This document shows positions 1-10,166 of a stretch of 64,000 nucleotides of DNA, piece by piece. Origin of the DNA: Datisca glomerata. Taxonomy: Eukaryota; Streptophyta; Magnoliopsida; Cucurbitales; Datiscaceae. Positions within the stretch are counted from its first letter, which is position 1; the number at the start of each line of letters is the position of its first letter. Position numbers and translations under genes: made by a program. The DNA lies in NCBI GenBank assembly GCA_003255025.1, contig QANY01013851.1:62001-126000 (forward strand), written 5' to 3'. Under the pieces are notes generated by a model that was not told the origin of the DNA, searched no databases, and was given only the letters and a program-made list of their open reading frames with translations.

Positions 1-670
1 ACCATATCACCTTTGCCCACTTAATCGGTTGTCTTGTTGGGAGAAATCTCCATTCTGACTAGAACTCCATTTCCAAACATCTTGTCGTTGAGCTTGGGGA
101 GGAGGAATTGGAACACTTCTAATCTCAAGAAACTCAAAGGTGTTTGAAGTTGGCCAATGCCATTGCTTGTCTTGAATGACAACACTCACCATAGAGTCCA
201 TAGTCCAAGAAGTTCCTGACAAAAGTCTTTGCCCAAATCTGGCCCAAAGGACACCTAGAGGATGCCAATTATCTGTAAGAAGCTTCATAGTAGTACCATC
301 TCCAATAGTTATAGAGCAAAAGGGCAAAAACTTGCTCCTGAGCTCTTGAGAAGCTTTCTCCAAACCCAAGATGGGTTAGAATGAATGGAAACCAAGAAAT
401 TTGAACTCTTTCTGATTAGGTATGTTTGACACCAATCTTTCCAAAGTGATCTTTTAGAAGGGAGTGGCAAGAACCATAAGTGTTTGGCTATAGCAACTTC
501 ATTAGCTAGAACCAAATCCCTAAGGCCCAACCCACCTTGAACCTTGTCAAAACATAGGTCTGCCCAAGCTACCTTGGCCCCAGAAGTTTTAGTGTCTTGG
601 CCATTCCATAGAAAATTTCTTACCAAGCATTGGACTGTCTTCACCACTTTTTTAGGGAGAATGAAGAGAC
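1..670 (-). pseudogene. LINE-A ORF2 fragment (post-RT region and start of zf-RVT)
   Basis: This is the distal part of a plant L1 ORF2, after the polymerase core. The translation contains KTVQCLVRNFLWNGQ, KVAWADLCFDKVQGGLGLRDL and ITIGDGTTMKLLTDNWHPLG, which match the LINE-A copy at 56530-57020 almost word for word. A 2-base insertion at about 341-346 (agctcttgag where the other copies read agcttgag) splits it into two frames. The fragment runs off the left edge of the window. At its upstream end (about 670) it joins LINE-B ORF1 sequence out of frame, so it has no start codon and no catalytic RT motifs. It is a dead retrotransposon fragment; the family call is secure, the exact junction is good to about 5 bases. 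Confidence 0.9.
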
Positions 671-1110
671 TCGATTGTGATCAGAAGAAATAAAATTATC
701 TCTAAGCTTTGAATGATCAGAAATAATCTCTTTTGCAACTAATAAACTTGAAGCTTCCTTGGACTGAGCTTCTAACTTCCCAGGCTCAACGAAACCACTC
801 TCTGGTCCAAATTTCTTAGTATTAGAACCTTGCTTAAGAGCATTAAAACCAATAACATGGGCATTAGCTTCCCTAGCTCCCTTAGTAACCATATCATTCA
901 AAACAGCATGGCCATTGAAAGACACTCCAAGCTTAGCTTGACCACTAGCTCAATCTTTCATAACACCACCTGAAACTTGCTTACCAACATCTGCAGCGTG
1001 CTTAATGTACTCATCATTAAACATTGTTAGAGGTCGTGGCCTCCCCTAAGGGAGGGAGAGGCAAAAACTAAAACCAGAATTCCAGAGAGAGGGGAGAGCT
1101 TCTCTCACTA
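671..1110 (-). pseudogene. LINE-B 5' UTR and ORF1 N-terminus, truncated
   Basis: This copies the first 440 bases of LINE-B as seen at 19607-20050. The start codon is at 1022-1024 (M-F-N-D-E-Y, where other copies read M-V-N-D-E-Y). A serine codon of the family (KDSAS) has become TGA at 950-952, so translation would stop after about 25 residues. The 5' UTR at 1025-1110 keeps the family's 5'-end motif (GTGAGAGAAGCTCTCCCCTC on the minus strand). It is fused downstream to LINE-A ORF2 at 670 and upstream, through about 27 unassigned bases, to LINE-A ORF1. A 5'-retaining, 3'-lacking LINE piece is not the normal product of target-primed reverse transcription. Confidence 0.88.
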
Positions 1111-1137
1111 AAAAAGCAGTTTATTTCAATGTATCCA

Positions 1138-2326
1138 ATGGCAGGTTGTCTGTCCTTGATCAAGCTGACGTGGAGGAGTCATATCCATGCTTAGGTGGTA
1201 GTACAAGTGTACCTAAAACGTGCTCCAAGGATGTCTTGGGCAAAGGCAATGTGAAATCACCTTTATCTTCAGGTACAACCACAATTAAGACTGATTGTCC
1301 TTGCTCCGGGTTTTGGGGCAAGTTGTCTGTCCTTGCAAGCAAATTTTTAGCTTTGTTGTTGCCCAAGGTATGCAAAAGTAGGTGTCCTTTCTCCTTTTGC
1401 TTTTGTCCTTTCACTTTTTGATCAGAATGCATGTCATCGTCTGTACTCCATGCACAACTAGGGTTAACTAGAATTGGTGAGGTGGCAGGAGTTGATTGGC
1501 TCTCAAGTATAGCCTCATTGACCAATGGACAAAAGATTTCACCCTTGTTCATCTCTCTCCTTCGTGCTCCTCCTTTGGCCAGAGATCCCTTGGTGATTTG
1601 CCTGAGTTTTTCAGTAAGGGAAAGCTTGTTTGCTTCTAAACATGGTCTTTGTCCTCAGAAGCACCTGTAAAAGCTTCATTTACAAAACATGGGGCTCCAC
1701 CAAAGGATGAAGGAACTTTAAAGAACTATAATCCAGTAATAACAAGTCATTGTGTACCTGAGAAGAAGGGACCAAAGAAATGTGCCCACAAGACATTGAA
1801 AGCTCATCCAAACCTTTGAGTTGCTCCTCATTAGAGCTAGAAGCAGCCTCATCATTGCCATTAATGGCCATTTGGACCTTTCCTCCCTTATTTGGTAAGT
1901 TAAGGTTGTAGCTAAAGGTGCCAAAACAAGTAGCATGCTCCTGGTCATCTCCATTAATACGAGCATCAACTGCTTCTGCCACATTTAGTGCACGAACACA
2001 CACTTTCTTTTCATCATTCTTTGTTCTCCATAGCTAAAACCTTGTCCAAACTTGGAGATTCCTCCAAGGAAGAGCTAGAAGCAACTCTAACTTCTGGGTT
2101 TTTCAGCATCGAACTCCCATCTCCTTTAAACTTTAGAACAGCTTCATGAGACTGAAAGCTCATCTTACCTGAACTTTTCTTACTGATCTTTGAACCTTGC
2201 TGAGTCTTGGTTTTAAAATAAGCATCATTCACCATTTTAGAAACTAAGCTCAGCTCCTCCTAGAGGAGGAGCAACAGAAAACTCTCACCTGGTTTCTAGA
2301 GAGAAGGGAGAGCTACTCTCTCTAGC
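1138..2326 (-). pseudogene. LINE-A 5' UTR and N-terminal ORF1, frame-shifted
   Basis: The start codon lies at 2233-2235 (M-V-N-D-A-Y-F). Three frames carry the pieces in order: the N-terminus (SGKMSFQSHEAVLKFKGDG), then VRALNVAEAVDARINGD and SSQVHNDLLLLD, then LPQNPEQGQSVLIVVV with the start of the 59-residue repeat. The same order occurs at 51363-52620. The 5' UTR carries the family end motif at about 2290-2326. ORF1 proteins of L1 elements bind their own RNA; this N-terminal part is Ser/Lys-rich and has no domain I recognise. It stops abruptly at about 1138 before DUF4283. The frameshifts and truncation make it non-functional. Confidence 0.88.
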
Positions 2327-2442
2327 AGTATGTCCCACCGTTCCTTTCTCATTAGTTTAGGTGCTTCTAGTGTCATACGGAGTTAAAAGACCTGATGAGA
2401 TGTGTTTAGGTTCAAACTAGATGCTCCATTCCTGAGAGCCTC
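2327..2442 (+). repeat. Partial 169-bp satellite monomer
   Basis: About 2359-2425 matches part of one monomer of the satellite seen in long blocks elsewhere (tttaggtgcttctagtg, then tcaaactagatg). The first 30 bases after the LINE end and the last 15 are not assigned. Confidence 0.7.
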
Positions 2443-3242
2443 AAAGTGATTTTACACAAAAATAGTCTGATTGGAGCTAAAAATAGACTCCACCCCAAGC
2501 ATTTCTGGATCCCAAGTAACCCAAATCCTCCCTCCTTGAGAAAAATCATAATTAGCTAGAATCTGCCAATTAGGGAACACACTTTGAGCAATTAAAGAAA
2601 ACTTAGGGAATTTCACCTTAGTTTCCACCAAAGAGCACAAATTCAGTTGAAAGTCTCGACACAACTTCCTGACCTCCACTTGCTTGAGAGTACTATTGAA
2701 GCCTCTCATATTCCAAGTGGCAAGATTAATCATAGATTGATTGGGCAGTGGGTTACCCCACCTTTGATAACCAATTTCCCCTTCACCTTACTAGGGTGAG
2801 GGGTACCTTTCCCTTTCTTCTTCAGCTTCTTCTTGGAGCTCTTAGAATCTTAGCCCACAGAATTAGGAGCCACAGGGGTGAGGGACTCATTGTCTTCAAT
2901 AGTACCCATCTTCATCTCCTCCTCACCATGTGAAGCCTCTTCTATGGGTGGGAGCATGGCTATAGGGCTATCCAAAGAACTATGCTCCATATCATTGACA
3001 CTTGAAACAATAGCTAAGCTTTTATCCGTTAAAGGAGACTTTCTCTCAAAAAAAATTTTTTTGACCACTGTCCATCCTTCTCCTAAATCAGATTCAGTGG
3101 GAGTTGTAATGGATAAGATGGGGGGTTAATGGTGGCAATGGGAATTATAGGGAGCTTGGGGGTTGATATTTTGGGGGGGCTAGGAGATGGAGATGAGGTT
3201 TCTTTGGGGAAGTGGGGAGGGGAGGGGTGAGAAGGAGATGAA
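2443..3242 (-). pseudogene. LINE-A2 ORF1 C-terminus and start of ORF2 endonuclease
   Basis: ORF2 begins at 2733 with M-I-N-L-A-T-W-N-M-R-G, the N-terminal signature of an APE-type endonuclease; the ETK motif with its metal-binding Glu follows (LVETKVKF), then WVTWDPEMLG. The frame ends at about 2452, before the GDFN and SDH catalytic motifs. Upstream on the same strand, 2780-3242 encodes broken Pro/Ser-rich and Lys-rich stretches (PSHPSPPHFPKETSSPSPSP), typical of the spacer after the zinc knuckle in these ORF1 proteins. The ORF2 ATG sits inside the last 8 bases of the ORF1 frame (ATGATTAA), as in the related copies. It is interrupted on its 5' side by gypsy sequence at 3243-4155. Confidence 0.85.
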
Positions 3243-3632
3243 GATGGATCTATTTCAAGTACCAAGATGCCAAATCACAAGAGCTAGAGAAAAGAGGATG
3301 GATAAAGCACTTAATGGGAGTATGACGTGGAGCATGACATGGAGTATAACAGCCTACATGGAGCATGATGTGCCGTCCAACATGGCAGCCTACATGGAGT
3401 ATGTCGTGGAGTCCAACATGCAGTCCACATGGAGCATGATGTGGCATCCAACATGATATCCTACATGGACCATGACATGGCAACCGACATGGCAGCCGAC
3501 GTGGAGCATGATGTGGCATTCAACATGGCAGCCCACATGGAGATGACATGGCATCCTACATGGCATTTCACATGGAGCATGATGTGGCATTCAATATGGC
3601 AGTCCACATGGAGCATGACATGACATTTTAAA
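3243..3632 (+). pseudogene. Ty3/gypsy G2 polyprotein C-terminus
   Basis: The frame starting near 3243 reads DLFQVPRCQITRAREKRMDKALNG. This is a degraded form of the 'LQ-P-GPITR-RAK--EALNGL' tail that ends many plant Ty3/gypsy polyproteins; the better copy at 44200 reads LQIPSGPITRDRAKMMAEAL. It runs straight into a 36-bp coding minisatellite and ends just before the LTR at 3633. It sits within LINE-A2 and is opposite in strand to it. The remaining internal region of the gypsy element is absent. Confidence 0.82.
3321..3632 (+). repeat. 36-bp coding minisatellite (YMEHDVASNMA-type), about 8 units
   Basis: Units of about 36 bases, recognisable by tacatggagcatgatgtgg followed by catccaacatggc, repeat imperfectly up to the stop just before the LTR. 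Translated in the polyprotein frame each unit gives about 12 residues like A-Y-M-E-H-D-V-x-S-N-M-A. Several units have indels, so the frame is lost after about three. The same repeat with 4 units lies at the same position of the G2 copy at 44342-44480. Confidence 0.88.
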
Positions 3633-4155
3633 TGATGACAAGGAAGCAAGACAACTTGGCAATCCTAACCTAGAAGTGGACAACCAATAGGAGTCTTTAG
3701 GTGGATTACAAGTTTCATATTAATTGCAATTAATTTTTATTTATCTTTTATATTTAGTTTATGTTATTTAAACACTTTAGGACTCTATGGCTTCTAGTTT
3801 TTCTATTTAAGCATGGTTTCACAATGTATTCAAAAAACTTTTGATCAATATAATTTCTTTGTGAGAGTTTTCTCTTTGATTCTTAGAACTTTTTCAGACT
3901 TATCAAGAATATTCTTGTGGCGTCTAAAACCTAGACTTATCACTCACTTTTCCTTCTTGTTCTTGAGTGTGGCGTCTAAACCATACCTTTGGTTCTTTTC
4001 GAAGCATCAATTTGGGCCTTAGGTCTTATACCTAAGGTTCTCTTTGTGTCATAGAAAACGGGTCGGGGTTTCTTCTTCTTTAAAATCGATCATTGGGTTC
4101 TTGAACTATCGTTGTTATCGGGTTTCATCGCAAAGCGACGGTGGGTTTCATATCA
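3633..4155 (+). mobile_element. LTR of gypsy G2 (523 bp)
   Basis: Begins TGATGACAAG directly after the polyprotein end and finishes TTTCATATCA, giving the usual TG...CA ends. It matches the LTR at 44481-44897 from end to end, apart from about 100 bases missing there. A TATA-like CTATTTAAG at about 3803 is followed by transcript-like sequence (R/U5) ending in gttatcgggtttcatcg, shared with the LTR at 16543-17288. No primer-binding site follows, so this is a 3' LTR or a remnant. No target duplication is visible. Confidence 0.8.
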
Positions 4156-5992
4156 AGTACCAACAGCACTAGCAATGTGCCCCAAGGCCTCTGCTGACCT
4201 TAGTTCAAGGGGAAAATTCAAGAGCCTTACCCAAATAGGGATCTTAGAGACCTTCTCCTTGCAAAATTTGACATTAGGCTGCCATTTTTTGAGAATAATG
4301 GGCTTACCAAGTAAGAACCAAAGGTCCAGCTTCAAGAACAGCATCTCTAGCTTCAATAGAGTCAAATTTGAAAAAGAAGACCTCGTTGTTGGTTGAGACC
4401 TGAAGTAAACCTTTTTTGCCCCATAATTGCATGGAAATAGTCTTAACCAAATGCAAAGGAGAGGGCTTACCCACAAAGAAACCCACAAGACAACTTTCCC
4501 ATTTTGCAAAGCTTTCTTTGGATATGCAACCCGGTAGCATGACTGTAATTCTTTCTTCTTCAAATATTGTAGTTTCTTCATAAGCCAAGTGACGCTTTTG
4601 CCCCTGATTTTGCTTAACTTTTTAAGCCCAAGATCCCTTAGGAGTAGGGTTACTAGTTGGGGCAGCTTTACAAAGTTTCTCATAGATACCATTGTTCTCC
4701 AAAGGGAGGGGGGGGGGGATCTCTCTACTAATTCCTTGAGTAAAATGATAAAGTTCAAGATCTTGGACCACAGCATTATACTTAGGTAAATTACCTTGTT
4801 GACCACTAGTCAAAGGCTCACCCATGGTTAGGGTAAGATTGGCTTGATTAGGGGTAATTGGGGGGGTCAAGCAAAGGCTTAATTTGGAGCTCACTAGGAC
4901 AAGCTTCTTTATCTATTTTTGTGACATTTGGGCAGCCCTTTGCAGGTGAAGGACGTCCTTTTTATTGTTTCCCACTAGTCAAAGGCTCAACCAAGGTTAG
5001 GCAAAGGCGGAATTTGGGTCTTTAAAGGACAAATAGCTTTTCCTATTTTGGTGAAAGTAGGACACCTTTTTGTAGATGAAGGGCAGCCCTTTTCAGGTGT
5101 AAGATCTGCCAGCTGAGGGAGGACAAGTCCTTTTCCTTAAAACCTGGAAAGCTGTCTTGCTTTTCCTTAAAACCCGGATCTGTTTCTGGCACCCTTTGGA
5201 CCGCTGGTTTTGGGGCTGCATTGGCTTGAATCACACCTAACTCCGATGTATTGAAGCTTTCTTCACCATGAACAGATTGAAGCTTCAAACCCTTGCTTTC
5301 TGAATGATTAGGGATCATGAGGCCACCTTGATCGGACACGCGAAAAACTGGAGGCGGATTCTTTGTTCTTTCTTTAAACACCTTATTCAAAGCTTTGATA
5401 GACCCTTTGCTAAGCATGCTGCCAAGCTTAGAGGAGCCATTATCCCTCTTACCTAACCCACCATTAAAGCTGGAGCTTACACCTTGGGGAGGAACATTCT
5501 TGGCAGAACCAAAGGAGCTTCTATGGACCCACCATTTGTCAAGGTAACATTATCCGCTAACTATTCAGCTTCAGGAGAGCTGAAAGTCGAATCTTTGGTC
5601 GTCTTCACCACAACGGCTTTCACCTACCAGGAGGACAATATTTCCACCGTTCACTGAATCTTCTTCTTTTTCACCCAAAAACTTACCATTGTTGACTTTT
5701 GGAGAAGCTATACTATAAAGTGCTTCTCCACCCAAAAAAATACCTTCTATAACTTCTGAGTTTTCCAGCATGGAACTTCCACCACCATTAAACTTTAGAA
5801 CAGCTTCATGAGACGTAGAATTCATCTTGCCCGAACTTTTCTTACTGATATTTGAAACTTGCTGAGTCTTGGCTTCAAAGTAAGCATCATTCATCATTTT
5901 CGAAACTATGCTCAGCTCCTCCCAGAGGAGGAGCAAAAGAAAACACTCACCTGGTTTCTAGAGAGAAGGGAGAGCTCTCTCTCTAGAAAACA
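4156..5992 (-). pseudogene. LINE-A2 5' UTR and ORF1 with DUF4283, broken
   Basis: The ORF1 start is at about 5898-5900 (M-M-N-D-A-Y-F-E-A-K). The N-terminal third (5571-5900) and a middle section at 5043-5417 (SIKALNKVFKERTKN) are in separate frames. DUF4283, a domain of plant LINE ORF1 and related retroelement proteins, occupies about 4160-4800 in two frames: TTIFEEERITVMLPG, CLVGFFVGKPSPLHLVK, then QPNVKFCKEKVSKIPIWV and LGHIASAVG. Sequence for the zinc knuckle would come next but is replaced by the gypsy LTR at 4155. This is very probably the 5' part of the element at 2443-3242. The 5' end motif is at about 5950-5992. Several frameshifts make it dead. Confidence 0.85.
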
Positions 5993-6017
5993 GCTTTTTT
6001 CCCGTATAAACAGTGAA

Positions 6018-7191
6018 TTGCTACTACATTCTCTTTACCCTGCTTATACTTAACCACATATGGGAATGTTTCAATGAACTCCACCCATTTAGCATGCCTA
6101 CGGTTCAGCTTATCTTGACCCTTTAAATGCTTTAGACTTCATGGTCAGTGTGTATCACAATCTCCCTAGGCCATAAATAATGCTGCCATGTTTGCAAAGC
6201 TCGAACCAAACCAATAATTCCTTGTCATATGTTCGATACTTCAAGGCTACCCCACTTAACTTATCACTAATGTACAATAGTGGTCTTTGGTCCTGCATCA
6301 AAACAGCTCCAATTCCTATGCCACTAGCATCACATTCAATCTCAAAAGTTTTATTAAAGTTAGGTAAAGCAAGCAAAGGTGCAGCACACAATTTATCCTT
6401 AAGTTCATTAAATGCATGTTCTTGTGCCTCACTCCAAACAAAACCAACATTTTTCTTAACTAACTCATTCAAAGGTGCGGCTATAGTTCTAAAATCCCTA
6501 ATGAATCTCCTATAGAAACCAGCAAGCCCATGAAAGCTCCTCACCTCACAAGCATTCTTAGGTCTTGGCCATTCCTTAGTGGCTCTTACCTTGTCCTCAT
6601 CAACCTCAATACCTTGACTAGACACTACAAAATCAAGAAAATTAATAACCCTTTCCATGCAAAAACTACACTTCTTAAGGTTAGCATACAACTTTTCTTG
6701 CCTAAGCATTTCTAGTACTTGACGCATATACATGATATGATCATCTAAGCACCTAGAGTAAATGAGAATATCATCAAAGTAAACAACAACAAACTTTCCC
6801 AAGTACTCAAGTAACACATGGTTCATCAATCTCATGAATGTGCTAGGTGCATTAGTAAGACCAAATGGCATAACAAGCCATTCATACAACTCATACTTTG
6901 TCTTAAACGCTGTTTTCCATTCATCTCCAATATTCATTCAAATTTGATAATAACCCGATTTCAAGAGTCTATCTTAGTGAACAAACAAGAACCATATAAT
7001 TCATCAAGCATGTCATCTAACCTAGGAATAGGGTGACGATACTTTATAGTGGTTTTATTGATGGCTCGACAGTCCACACACATCCTTCATGTTCCATCCT
7101 TCTTTGGCACAAGAATAACAGGAACCGAGCAAGGACTTAGACTCTCCCCGACATGCCCCTCAGCTAGCAACTCTTCCACTTGTTTTTGGAT
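6018..7191 (-). pseudogene. Gypsy G1 reverse transcriptase and partial RNase H
   Basis: The frame at 6155-6937 contains the RT core: [19 protein letters not shown], then the catalytic box [11 protein letters not shown] (Asp pair near residues 55-56 of this frame), [13 protein letters not shown] and PLNELVK. RNase H begins with [18 protein letters not shown] and YRTYDKELL. Between 6938 and 7191 the RT N-terminus is visible in other frames (VPVILVPKKDG and the start of the catalytic palm, [23 protein letters not shown]). RNase H continues in another frame to about 6020 (VIHTDHE, then [11 protein letters not shown]) and stops there. The polymerase residues are intact, but the gene is split and lacks integrase. 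Confidence 0.9.
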
Positions 7192-8098
7192 CTACTTTGT
7201 CTCAATTGGTATGGAAGCTCCAATTGGTGGTAAACCACTTGGCATCTCCTTAGGAAACATGTCTTCAAATTCCTGTAAAAGATCAACAAACACACTAGGC
7301 AAAGAGGGGTTAAGTTCATTAGTTACAAAATAAGCCCCTTTGTACAAGAGTACAAATATTGGCCGATCAGAGTACAATGCATGCCTAACCTCACTTGCCT
7401 TGGCTACTAAACTCACACTCTTTGCACTTTTCTCTCCTTTTTCTTTTCCCTCTTTTTTTCACTCTTTTTGTTTTCACTCTCTAAAGCACTTTTCATGCTC
7501 TCATTTTCTTTCTTTTCAGCCTCCACTCTCATCTTTCCATTTTACATTGGTCTTCATACACTTCTTTTGAGGAAAGAGGTGTTAGTATGGTTTTCCGTCC
7601 ATCCTTGGTGAATGAATACCTATTGAGGTACCCATCATGCATAGCTCTCCTATCAAATTGCCATAGCTTACCAACCAAATATCTCCAGCATTCATAGGAA
7701 TCACATCACACAACACCTCATCATGATATTTACCAATAAAAAATGGGACACTAGATTGCCTTCACCTTGACCTCACCACAATCATTAAGCCACTTAAGCT
7801 TGTATGGTCGTGGGTGTAGTGTAGTAGACAGCCCCAATCTATTAATCAAGACTGTACTCACCACATTAGTGCAACTTCCACCATCGATAATCACACTACA
7901 TGCCTTGCTTTTAACATGATACCTTGTATGGAACAAGTTCTCTCGCTGCTCCTCATGACAAGCCTCCTTCAATTGGGTGTTAAGAGCACGTCTTGTAACC
8001 AACACATTACCCCTAATCGGTTCTTCAATGCTCCCTTCACTACAACTCTTCGATTCGGGCATCTCCTCATCGCTTTCATTGTTACCCTCGTCTTCATC
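7192..8098 (-). pseudogene. Gypsy G1 aspartic protease and protease-RT linker
   Basis: The protease segment reads VTRRALNTQ, then CSVIIDGGSCTNVVSTVLINRLGL, the DGGS-type retropepsin loop common in plant gypsy elements where retroviral proteases have DTG/DSG. The same region with MNAGDIFLGRPWQFDRRAMHD is clear in the second copy at 46093-46370; here it lies at about 7600-7740 in a broken frame. The linker toward RT reads LPSVFVDLLQEFEDMFPKEMPSGLPPI (7192-7416). The reading frame is broken by indels near 7420-7750 and upstream by the LINE at 8117-8996. Confidence 0.85.
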
Positions 8099-8116
8099 AG
8101 TCATTATTTCACCATT
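8099..8116 (+). repeat. Left target-site duplication of LINE-B insertion
   Basis: AGTCATTATTTCACCATT occurs here and again at 8997-9014, flanking the LINE. The orthologous unfilled site in the second G1 copy (46709-46726) has a single copy with two differences. Confidence 0.93.
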
Positions 8117-8996
8117 CGGGCATCTTCTAACTCCCTTGAGCTTATCATAATTAGAGAGGTCCATCTTCCCCCTCCTAAAGAGTCCTCTTTGGACTCTTGG
8201 ATTTGGACTCTTTCTCCCTGTCTTTTCTCTGTGGGGCACACTTATAGGAAACTGGCTCCAGCTGGTGAAAAAGTGTGATGGGCTCCTCTTATTTGGTTTA
8301 AGAAACATATTCTCAGATATAGCTTTATTACTTGGCTTGCTGTTCTTAATAGGCTTGCAACTGCGGATAGTTTGGCTGCTTGGACCTCCTCTCCTGGGTT
8401 TTCCAATGTTAGTAGTTGTGTACTTTGCTTGCATCCTTCAGAATCTTCTGAACACCTGTTTGTTTCTTGCCCTTATTCTAGCTTTATTTGGCAGAATTTG
8501 GTTGGTTTGTGTGGCTTGGTGTCTTCTCCTAGGAACTGGAATCAACTTATCTCCTGGCTCCTTGTGAAAGTAAGAAAGGTTACTTCTTGAGCCTTATGTT
8601 GAAGCTTATGTTCAGCTCGTTTGTCTATCATATCTGGAGAGAGAGAAATAATCGAGTCTTTGAGGGCAAAATGAGGGACAAGAAAGTGGTCTTGGCTTGC
8701 ATTAGAAATGCCATTAAAGGTAGATTTTTTAGTCTTAAAGGATTTTCTGTGACTGAAGATAACAAAACCATTCAGCTTGCCTGGGGATTGAATGCCTCTA
8801 TTTTTGACAATTAAGCTTGGTTCTTCTGTTTCTTTAGGCTGTTATCTCTTGTAATTTTCTGTTAGTGTTTGGGTGCCTCCAGCTTGTGTGTTGGCTAGTT
8901 CCTTTTTGTTTGTGTCTTTTTCCTGGGGTATGCCCCTTGTATATTTGTATGGTTCTTCTTCGGTTTATACAATTTTTTAATTTACCGGAAAAAAAA
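8117..8996 (+). mobile_element. LINE-B, 5'-truncated insertion into gypsy G1
   Basis: Contains only the last 880 bases of LINE-B: the zf-RVT region (zinc-binding reverse-transcriptase C-terminal domain; SSCVLCLHPSESSEHLFVSCPYSSFIWQNLVGLCGLV), the tail FVYHIWRERNNRVFEGK to the stop at about 8812-8814, a 3' UTR with cctggggtatgccccttgta, and a terminal A-tract at 8989-8997. Target duplications of 18 bases flank it, the expected signature of target-primed reverse transcription. The first 9 bases (8117-8125) are not LINE; with the last 3 of the TSD they copy host sequence 8053-8064. The remnant is frame-shifted and cannot encode RT. Confidence 0.93.
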
Positions 8997-9014
8997 AGTC
9001 ATTATTTCACCATT
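8997..9014 (+). repeat. Right target-site duplication of LINE-B insertion
   Basis: Exact second copy of AGTCATTATTTCACCATT; its first A may belong to the LINE poly(A). Confidence 0.93.
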
Positions 9015-10166
9015 TCTTAGGGTCATAGTTCTCCTATTAAGGAATTCCTTGCTAATATGACCTACACCTTGACACTTCCAACACTTAATGTCTCTATTTC
9101 TCCCTTTAGGCTCTTCGAGTTTGGATTTTTCTTTGTAAATCGAATCTATCTTTCCCTTTGAACCATCATAAGCAGCCTTATTTCCACCCTTAAAATCACT
9201 CCTCCCATCCCTTTTCCAAGTAGAATTAGAGCTGTAATAAGGTTTGGAAACATACCTTGCTGCCTCTCTTCCTTGGAGTTGCTTTTCCACCTTGATGGCA
9301 ATGTGCACCATCTCTTCTAACTCCACATAAGTTTGCAAATCCACTCAGTCAGCTATCTCCTTGTTCAAACCAGCCAAGAAACGTGCCATAGTGGTCTCCG
9401 TATCCTCCTCTATATCAGCCCTAGTCATGAGCATTTCCATCTCCTTGTAGTAATCATCCACATCCCTACTCCCTTGTCTAAGAACTTGAAGTGTTTGCAC
9501 AAGTTCCCTATGAAAATGCCTAGGTACAAATCTCTTCCTCATTGTAGACTTGAGATCATTCCAAGTCTCAATTGTATTCTCCAAATTTCTTCTTCTACTT
9601 GTCACCAATTGATCCCACCAAGCTATAGCATAATCTGAAAATTGGGTGACAGCCAACTTGACCTTCTTCTCCTCACTAAATTGATGACAATCAAATATGA
9701 GTTTCACCTTCTTTTCCCATTGTATATACGCCTCCGGATCTGATTTACGTTGAAAATGAGGTATTTTAAGTTTAATGCTTCCCAAATTTCTATCTACAAA
9801 ATCGTCATTGCCTCCGTTTCGACCATGGAATTGACTTTTTCGCATTCTCCCTCTACCTCTACCAAAACCGTGACCTTCTCTTCCACCTGTAGGCATGAGC
9901 CTTCCGATAATTGTATCCTCATTATAATCAAAATATTCATCTTCCAAGTCATCAACTTGAGATATTCAGCTTCTGCCTCCTCGTCACCTCTTGTTGTGAT
10001 TTGGTGTTGCTCTTTTAACCGCCTACAACCTTGCATTCATACGCTCTAATGCAACCCTCATGGCCTCCATATTTCGATTAAAACGTATAAACTCTCCTCC
10101 TAGAGCCTCACGTAGCATAGCATCAGGAACATGACCAACATCATTATCTCCACTTTGGTTTGACAT
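9001..10166 (-). pseudogene. Gypsy G1 gag with retrotransposon gag domain and damaged zinc knuckle
   Basis: The start codon is at 10164-10166 (MSNQSGDNDVGHVPDAMLRE). After a frameshift near 10030 the Arg/Gly-rich stretch REGHGFGRGRGRMRKSQF leads into the Retrotrans_gag domain (KVKLAVTQFSDYAIAWWDQLV, MRKRFVPRHFHRELVQTLQVL, YYKEMEMLMTRADIEEDTETT). A stop separates this from the C-terminal part (YVELEEMVHIAIKVEKQLQGRE). The zinc knuckle reads CWKCQGVGHISKEF: the fourth ligand is Phe where the second copy has Cys. Gag would package the element RNA into virus-like particles; this copy is inactive. Confidence 0.9.

Noticed and set aside
3321..3632. 36-bp repeat as a CRISPR array
   Set aside because: Units abut with no unique spacers, they are imperfect, and they continue a gypsy reading frame.
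3243..4155. Gypsy G2 piece as a complete insertion in LINE-A2
   Set aside because: It has only the 3' end, no TSD, and LINE-A2 lacks about 200 bases at the site, so it is a rearranged remnant.
7751..8434. A 227-codon minus-strand frame as a single gypsy gene
   Set aside because: Its first 100 codons are antisense to the LINE-B insertion; only the part below about 8098 is gypsy.
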